The notes under the pieces are model-generated. The model saw nothing but the letters and a program-made list of their open reading frames with translations, ran no database searches and was not told the DNA's origin. The position numbers and the translations under genes are program-made. DNA of 64,000 nt from Desmodesmus armatus (lineage: Eukaryota; Chlorophyta; Chlorophyceae; Sphaeropleales; Scenedesmaceae): contig VIIQ02000600.1 in the NCBI GenBank assembly GCA_007449985.2, positions 690,001 through 754,000 of the forward strand, given 5' to 3'. This document shows positions 59,601 through 64,000 of the stretch, in pieces. Position 1 is the first letter of the stretch, and every line of letters begins with the position of its first letter.

Positions 59601-60426
59601 ACTCCACCAAGCCATACAGGGAGGTGGAAGCGCACGCCAAGTCTACCACACTAGCGCCAACAGAACCAGCAGACAGTGGGTTAGATACACAAGTGAACTC
59701 ACCATCCTGATCCCCCGGCGCCCTACCATTGAGCACAACAGAAGACACAGCAAACAAACCCCCAAGGAACTCCACCGCTCGCGACCGGTTGGGTACCGAC
59801 AGGTCCATAGAGCTCCTTTGAGGAGGGACACAGCGCAGGTGATGTATTGTGGGCAACACAGAGGGGTCACTGAGGCCGGGGGGTACTGCCATATTGCTCG
59901 GGACGTCACAACTGAGGGTGCCCAGGCGGACATTTAGATCACCCAGCACCAGATGCTTGTCCCCCCTGGCCTCAGCCTCACGCAACCCAGCAAACAAAGC
60001 AGCCAAGGGGTCAGGGTCAACCACCCCTGAAGCATACACCGCTGAACCGGGGGGGCTGAAGTAACACACTGCGACTGTGAACCGGAACGCCGGCACCACC
60101 AACCACACGATCCCCGCTGCAGGGTCACTCGCAACACGAAGCCCAGCCCCCAGACTGATAGGGGAATCCCTTCTGACATACACTGTCACGCCCCCATGGG
60201 GCCTGCCACGGGCAGGCCGTGGCCTAACACAGTGATAGACATCATACCCAGGCAAGAGGCCCTCTACATCACCCACCGTGTCACTCGTCAACATAGTCTC
60301 AACAAACCCGTACACATCACAGTCAAGGTGCTGCTCCACCGCACTAGGAATTCTAGCTGCTGCCATACCCCCCACATTCTGCACTAGAAGCTGGATATCA
60401 GTGGCCTGTGCATCAGGGCTGGTCAA
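56659..60426 (-). CDS. LINE ORF2: endonuclease-reverse transcriptase
   Basis: Open frame of 1255 codons. The N-terminal exonuclease-endonuclease-phosphatase domain shows VQNVGG (15-20), ET at 43-44, LGDLN (161-165) and KDHCGL (288-293), the Asn, Glu, Asp/Asn and Asp-His of that fold. The reverse transcriptase holds KAPDSQGLTGELL (545-557), FVDFKKAFDTV (693-703), a GTKQGSELSP block and the catalytic YADD at 795-798. Near the C-terminus, CRVC...HFLLEC is a zinc-knuckle pattern common in LINEs. It nicks the target and primes reverse transcription there. The frame overlaps the end of ORF1, but the codon at 60426 is TTG; the first ATG is codon 21 (60366), just after the conserved QNVGG. Translation is therefore likely to be coupled to ORF1, by reinitiation or frameshift. 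Confidence 0.93.
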   Translation of the reverse strand: MTSPDAQATDIQLLVQNVGGMAAARIPSAVEQHLDCDVYGFVETMLTSDTVGDVEGLLPGYDVYHCVRPRPARGRPHGGVTVYVRRDSPISLGAGLRVASDPAAGIVWLVVPAFRFTVAVCYFSPPGSAVYASGVVDPDPLAALFAGLREAEARGDKHLVLGDLNVRLGTLSCDVPSNMAVPPGLSDPSVLPTIHHLRCVPPQRSSMDLSVPNRSRAVEFLGGLFAVSSVVLNGRAPGDQDGEFTCVSNPLSAGSVGASVVDLACASTSLYGLVESFRVLPFKPSASKDHCGLYVSITDLPRRCYEVPRRGRRGRVYRPTPGSGYTGALLRREGFFHTMLQAWQSGDVPVEDALQQFTEQLMLCAGGDRSVQDRGVQPTGRDQPWYDAECRRLSRELDVAWGAWHESRGMVYGAHNGCPAARQALEAARREYKRCCKRKKREHEMRVQVDMLETYFGHTQKDYWRAFFGGQPPQTPLTDVAAWTGYFRDLLGRVPEPQSLGAEEVALKHQLYAAAPRGAPAAMAALNEPVSYAEVQQCMALPTGKAPDSQGLTGELLRLACAPVREGGSGGDAAPASPVVVECAQWLLQAMLSCACVPEVMRTSKLVPVPKSLSPAALAVRDQYRGISVSHVFSRLLERLMNQRFERLASLLSLRAPTQCGFRPGYGTLDALFTLNHLISVARHQRRRLYVVFVDFKKAFDTVRRDLLLERCRELGVHGPFMDMLISMYDRVCCQVAVNGELGEVFTTASGTKQGSELSPLLFGLFIELLHYMFRHKLPGAGPVLSGLHVPDVMYADDVGLLSFEQGELQELVDVLSVFCHLFGMEVNLAPHKTCAVCFRQRGMKVPAGFRLVYRGREIARQSEYVYLGVRVHETRGLLGASDALAVSGSKAMHAMLTRCRRSCLTQFDIKCRMFDILVEPVLSYASHIWGPAIFAKRLQNTPYDTQAEKVHTSFLRITTGSIKGIATDVVYRDMHRRPIMYHWVVLAARWWTKLSDARDDQPRSLAGCVWREDVALALAGCRECWSSCFLQTMCSLQLLAGDWRQQSLDWVMQQRWEESAVQAALAALFRARWRGLTQGDPRSAPSIGIHKLTHHAWVYPLDPGFNPFSRDDAPPHIKLCLPFDVARNLAQLRIGSAHLEIEQGRKRRVSVPRADRLCRVCCGEDATLAHRQAVLARTRTSRNVEDLKHFLLECPVYDDLRAACPAFPLSDAVVLDDPECVRSVFQHGEQSALAYTLYKMKVRRARLLGLTLGI

Positions 60427-61802
60427 TACGCGTCTGCATCCAGGCCCGCAAACTCATCCCCCGCCGCTGCTGCTGATGCCGCTGCACCTGCGCCCCTAGG
60501 GGAGCGGGGCTCCCGTGCCAGCTGCACCCGCTCCCAGTACGAGCGCCCGCTAGGGCCCCGCACCTCCTTTTCCAGAACAGCCCCTGACCAGCGCACCCTG
60601 ACACCCCGGGCCTTCAAATCCTTGGCTGTGGGCGTCATGGCCCGCCGCTGTGCTTTCTCCTCCTCATTGAGCAGCTTCTCCACATACACCGGCTGGCGCT
60701 GGTAGGCGAGGCTCGTGCGGGTGCGGCCACCCAGCACTGTGAACTCAAGCTCCTTGCTCCTCAGCAGGATCTTGTACAGAGCCATGGGCCGCCGGCCAGA
60801 GGCCCCACCAGGGGGCTGGTCCCCTGGCCTACCACCTCCAGCCGCTGCTGCTGCTGCCCCGCTCCCCCTGTGCTGCTCGCCAGCTGCACTGTGTTGTGCC
60901 CTGCCGCCGCTGCTGCCAACCCCTGCCCCGGAGCCCGCCCCGCCTGAGCTGCCGCCCGGACCCTTCGGAGCATAGACAACTGCCACAGACAGGATGCTGC
61001 CCTTGCTGATGGTGCCAGCAGCAGCAAGGGCCTCACCCACCCGGTCGGGGTGCCAGCCAGCTGGCGCCCAAGCGCCGACAGCACCCTGGGCAGCTTGCTG
61101 AGTACGCAGCCGCTGCTGGTCCTCCTGAAGCTCCTTGATGGTGCGCTGCAGGGCTTTCACATCCCGCTTGAGTTGCGCCTGCTGCATAAAGGCCTGCGCA
61201 CCCTTGTCTGCGGCGTCCTGCAGCTGCTGGGCAGAGTCGCCGCTGTGGAGGCCGGCCTTCTGCAGGTAACCCAGGGCTGTCTTGGCGTCGTTACGCACCC
61301 CGCGCACTGCCACCCCCAGCTGCTCTGTTGTGGCACCCAGCTGCTCCACCTGGGTGACAAGCCCAGCCACCGCGGCTGCATCAGCGGGCGTGCTGCCCCC
61401 ACTGCTTCGCTGCGCTACCGCCCGCTCAAGCCGCTGCAGTCGCTGCTGCAGACCCCTAGTGTCTTCCTGAAGAGCCAGGGTGTCCCCTGTCACTATCGCA
61501 CACATCGTAATGTTGCGCTGGATAAGGCCGCTCATCAGCAAGCTGACAGCTGACGTCTCCTGCAGATACTGCTGCACTGTAGGGTCCTGACCCTGGGGAC
61601 CCTCCTGCACCTGGCGGCCAAGCTGCTCCAAAGCCTTGAATCGCTCCTGCAGCTGCTGCAATAGCTGAGCCGGGGAGGCGGAGCTGTCCAAGGGGAGTAG
61701 AGGCTGCGTAGGGTCTGTGGGAGGGGACCCTTCCTCTTGCTGCTGCTGCTCCGGCGGCACCTCCTGCTGCTCCTGCTGCTGCTGGGCTGCGTTGCTTGGT
61801 TG

Positions 61803-61839
<37 letters not shown>

Positions 61840-62366
61840 GACTGCTGCGGTGGGAGCTGTGGTTGCTGCTGATCCTGCTGCTGCGTGCGGGCAGTGTGTG
61901 ATTGCTGCTGGTGCGACTTAGATCCGCCCCGAGGCTGCCCCTGTCGCTGCTGCTGCTGCTGCTGCTCGAGAGGGTTCATCAGAACTGCCATCCTGGCGGC
62001 CTTGCCAGCGGCAGCCCTGGCCTGGGACCCAGTACTGCTGGCTGAGCCTGGGGGCCGCTGTCCTGGCAGGGTTTGCTGCTGCTGCTGCTGCTGTCCTGCC
62101 CTGCCCTGGTCCTGAGAGCGCTGCAGCTGGACGTCAGATGTCTGCTGAGCGCCCGCACCAGCCGCAGATTGGCTGGCTTTGGCAGCCCGGGCCCGTGTGG
62201 TCACAGGGTGAACTGCTGCAGCTGCAGGGTGGGTCCCTGCGTTCGCTCCCTCTGCACCATGCCTGCTGCTGTCGCCGTTTTTGAGGCCCTTTGGAGCTGT
62301 GCTGCCCCGTGGCTGTGCCGCCGAGCCCTCACCGGGCTGCTTTGTCGGACTACGTGGCACCATCAT
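60423..62366 (-). CDS. LINE ORF1: Gln-rich coiled-coil protein
   Basis: 647 codons starting with two ATGs at 62366. The first 230 residues are low complexity with long Gln runs. A heptad-rich central part (about 235-460: LLQQLQERFKALEQLGRQV, LQQRLQRLERAVA) suggests a coiled coil, followed by a Gly/Ala linker. A conserved-looking basic C-terminus follows (SKELEFTVLGGRTRTSLAYQ, RVRWSGAVLEKEV). I see no CCHC knuckle. By analogy with other LINEs it would be the RNA-binding partner of ORF2. The identity rests on position and architecture. Confidence 0.8.
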
Positions 62367-62566
62367 TGATGATGGCCGTTACGAGGCTTGTAGGTCAGCC
62401 AGACCCGCCCAGCTGCCCAGAGCCCACGCTAAGCCCTTTAATAACTATACTAAACTGTTCTAGGCTAAATGCTAGCCAAGCTGTCGCTGCCAGTTCGGTT
62501 CACAGTTCAAGTGCTGTAGACGAGACACGAGAACGAAACGAAACGAAAACGAAACCTAATTGTCAT

Positions 62567-62654
62567 CATAGTTATCCCTAAGGGATGCATAAAGGGACTA
62601 CTTCAATGATCATAGTTATCCCTAAGGGATGCATAAAGGGACTACTTCAATGAT
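62567..62654. repeat. Two 44-bp tandem units at the LINE 5' end
   Basis: Two perfect copies (62567-62610, 62611-62654). Each contains ATCCCTAAGGGAT, a dyad with 6-bp arms. Confidence 0.9.
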
Positions 62655-62749
62655 GCGCACTGTGGGTGTTGCACAACCTGTGCCATCAAACGACAACTCA
62701 CTGGCTACTGGTCATGTGCCTGCGTGTTGGCATCACCTGCAGTGTTTGT

Positions 62750-62796
62750 CTCACTCACTCACTCACTCACTCACTCACTCACTCACTCACTCACTC
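62750..62796. repeat. TCAC tetranucleotide microsatellite
   Basis: About twelve uninterrupted TCAC units, followed by degenerate CACA/CTCA sequence. Confidence 0.9.
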
Positions 62797-62971
62797 TCCT
62801 CTCACTCACTCACGCACACACGCACTCACATACACTCACACTCTGAATATCACTCACCCATCGAACATCAGTCACTCTCACTCTCATTCTCTCGCTGCCT
62901 CATATCGCAGCACGTCAGCTAGCTGGCTATTTCAGCCAGCCAACACTCGATTTACCGTCCCAGCATGCCCC

Positions 62972-62976
62972 TTACA
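62972..62976 (-). terminator. Candidate poly(A) signal TGTAA, PDS5-like gene
   Basis: TGTAA on the minus strand about 20 nt after the stop at 62995. Confidence 0.45.
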
Positions 62977-62994
62977 CCCACACCCGCTGCCCCC

Positions 62995-63504
62995 TTACTT
63001 CCTCTTGCCCCTCTTCTCTGCCCTGGACTTGCCCATCCACAGCAGCTGCAAGCAGCCCAGCAGCCTTGCCTGGTCTTCCTCCTCCTGCAGCTGACCCACC
63101 TTCCTAAAGAACAGGGCACCGTTGTACTCTACCAGCCCCATGGGACCACTAGCCAGTGCATCAAGCAGCGTGAGGTGGTTGTCGCCTGGCTGCTTCCTGT
63201 TGATATCCACCAGCTGGCGGTCACTCAAATTGGACCATGTGTAAGGGTGCCGCGTCTCTGTAGGGTGGAAGAGGGCCAAGGTAGGCGTGCAGTCCACCAG
63301 CACCCCCTGGGTGCCGTCCTGCAGGGCTTCAAAGGAAGAGGTGTACCTGCTGCTGCTGCTGCTGCTGCTGTGGGGGCCTTGTGGGGCCTGGGTTGAGGGC
63401 AGGGGTGGGCCCACAAGCTGCCAGGCCTCCTTGGTGAGGTTGATGATCTCCACGTCACCATCATCGTACCTGATGGTGTGGCGCTCAGTACTGGGGCTGA
63501 AGTA
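62995..63504 (-). CDS. Last exon of a gene with a PDS5-like Tudor segment (5' part outside window)
   Basis: 169 codons plus stop. It opens after the acceptor CTGCAG at 63505-63510 and starts YFSPSTERHTIRYDDGDVEI. The stretch HTIRYDDGDVEIINLTKEAW closely resembles the Tudor-like end of PDS5-type cohesin cofactors (consensus H-x-I-x-YDDGDVE-x-x-x-L-x-KE-x-W). After it comes a Ser run, then PYTWSNLSDRQLVDINRKQP and a Lys/Arg-rich end (KSRAEKRGKRK), which I do not recognise. The rest of the gene lies to the right, beyond an intron made of minisatellite. Other Tudor-domain chromatin proteins are possible. Confidence 0.6.
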   Translation of the reverse strand, partial: YFSPSTERHTIRYDDGDVEIINLTKEAWQLVGPPLPSTQAPQGPHSSSSSSSRYTSSFEALQDGTQGVLVDCTPTLALFHPTETRHPYTWSNLSDRQLVDINRKQPGDNHLTLLDALASGPMGLVEYNGALFFRKVGQLQEEEDQARLLGCLQLLWMGKSRAEKRGKRK

Positions 63505-63546
63505 CTGCAGGCAGTTGGTTGCAATGGACAGCACAACGTTGTTAGC

Positions 63547-64000
63547 AAACAATGACCAGCTGCACTAACAAACAAACAATGACCAGCTGCACTAACAAAC
63601 AAACAATGACCAGCTGCACTAACAAACAAACAATGACCAGCTGCACTAACAAACAAACAATGACCAGCTGCACTAACAAACAAACAATGACCAGCTGCAC
63701 TAACAAACAAACAATGACCAGCTGCACTAACAAACAAACAATGACCAGCTGCACTAACAAACAAACAATGACCAGCTGCACTAACAAACAAACAATGACC
63801 AGCTGCACTAACAAACAAACAATGACCAGCTGCACTAACAAACAAACAATGACCAGCTGCACTAACAAACAAACAATGACCAGCTGCACTAACAAACAAA
63901 CAATGACCAGCTGCACTAACAAACAAACAATGACCAGCTGCACTAACAAACAAACAATGACCAGCTGCACTAACAAACAAACAATGACCAGCTGCACTAA
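63547..64000. repeat. 27-bp minisatellite, runs past the window end
   Basis: About 17 near-identical copies of CAATGACCAGCTGCACTAAC plus AAACAAA. They sit in the intron before the exon at 63504. Length is divisible by three, which is why long repetitive frames appear in every phase; these are not genes. Confidence 0.95.

Larger units (their letters stand above)
56377..62655 (-). mobile_element. Complete two-ORF LINE (L1-like) retrotransposon
   Basis: Read on the minus strand: 5' region with two 44-bp repeats (to 62655), ORF1 (62366-60423), ORF2 (60426-56659), a 270-nt 3' UTR and a 12-nt poly(A) (T run at 56377-56388). Both ORFs are uninterrupted, so the copy looks young. Clear target-site duplications were not found, so the ends are approximate. 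Confidence 0.85.
62656..62994. other. Spacer with a TCAC microsatellite
   Basis: About 340 nt between the LINE and the last exon of the next gene. It holds a TCAC repeat at about 62750-62796 with scattered CTCA motifs after it, and the TGTAA at 62972. Confidence 0.6.

Noticed and set aside
56331..62690. CCTGTGCCATC at both sides of the LINE as target-site duplication
   Set aside because: The 11-nt match lies some 40 nt from the poly(A) on one side and beyond the tandem repeats on the other, so it does not abut the element ends and may be chance.
63225..63997. Repetitive frames coding 9-residue units (FVSAAGHCL, LVQLVIVCL)
   Set aside because: They are translations of the 27-bp minisatellite, open in several phases only because 27 is divisible by three.
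63547..64000. CRISPR-like array
   Set aside because: The repeats are contiguous with no unique spacers, in a eukaryotic intron.

Overview
The window looks like nuclear DNA of a green alga, most probably Chlorophyceae (Chlamydomonadales or a relative). The genes are intron-rich, with GTGAG/GTAAG donors and TGCAG acceptors. CAG/CTG tracts and Ala/Gln homopolymers occur inside conserved proteins, and several genes have a TGTAA motif (the chlorophyte poly(A) signal) just after the stop. Gene content also fits: PHO4-type phosphate transporters in tandem, a Tat-type thylakoid-lumen protein and an mTERF protein. Genus assignment is inference. Exons were built by hand from GT-AG borders, reading phase and family conservation.

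Layout. 1-2135 (-): 3' truncated BCD1/ZNHIT6 snoRNP assembly factor. 4313-21570 (-): three tandem PHO4-family phosphate transporter genes (PTB type), called copies A, B and C here. Copy C carries a one-base frameshift. A and C have PHR1/PSR1-type sites upstream and B does not. 22120-25362 (-): RNA 3'-terminal phosphate cyclase. 26150-28577 (-): a lumen-targeted protein of unknown function. 29092-30834 (+): SLC25A32/folate-type carrier. 32030-33857 (+): patatin-like acyl hydrolase. 34991-39749 (-): mTERF-domain protein. 40389-52638 (+): a roughly 22-exon ATAD2/YTA7-type AAA ATPase with a bromodomain. 52639-56376: gene-poor DNA with a 330-bp direct repeat. 56377-62655 (-): an apparently intact two-ORF LINE. 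62995-63504 (-): last exon of a gene with a PDS5-like Tudor segment; its upstream intron is filled by a 27-bp minisatellite that runs off the window.

The genes do not form one pathway. The phosphate array is the only functional cluster, and the other genes are housekeeping or organelle genes in mixed orientation.

The most unusual signal is structural. At five places in three neighbouring genes, a short tandem duplication carries an exon border, or the end of a terminal exon, into the adjacent intron or flank. One copy in the ATPase gene is a perfect 60-nt, phase-0 cassette with intact splice sites that would duplicate the Walker B motif. A separate GTACA-tailed repeat lies in introns of two of the same genes, always in the same orientation relative to transcription.
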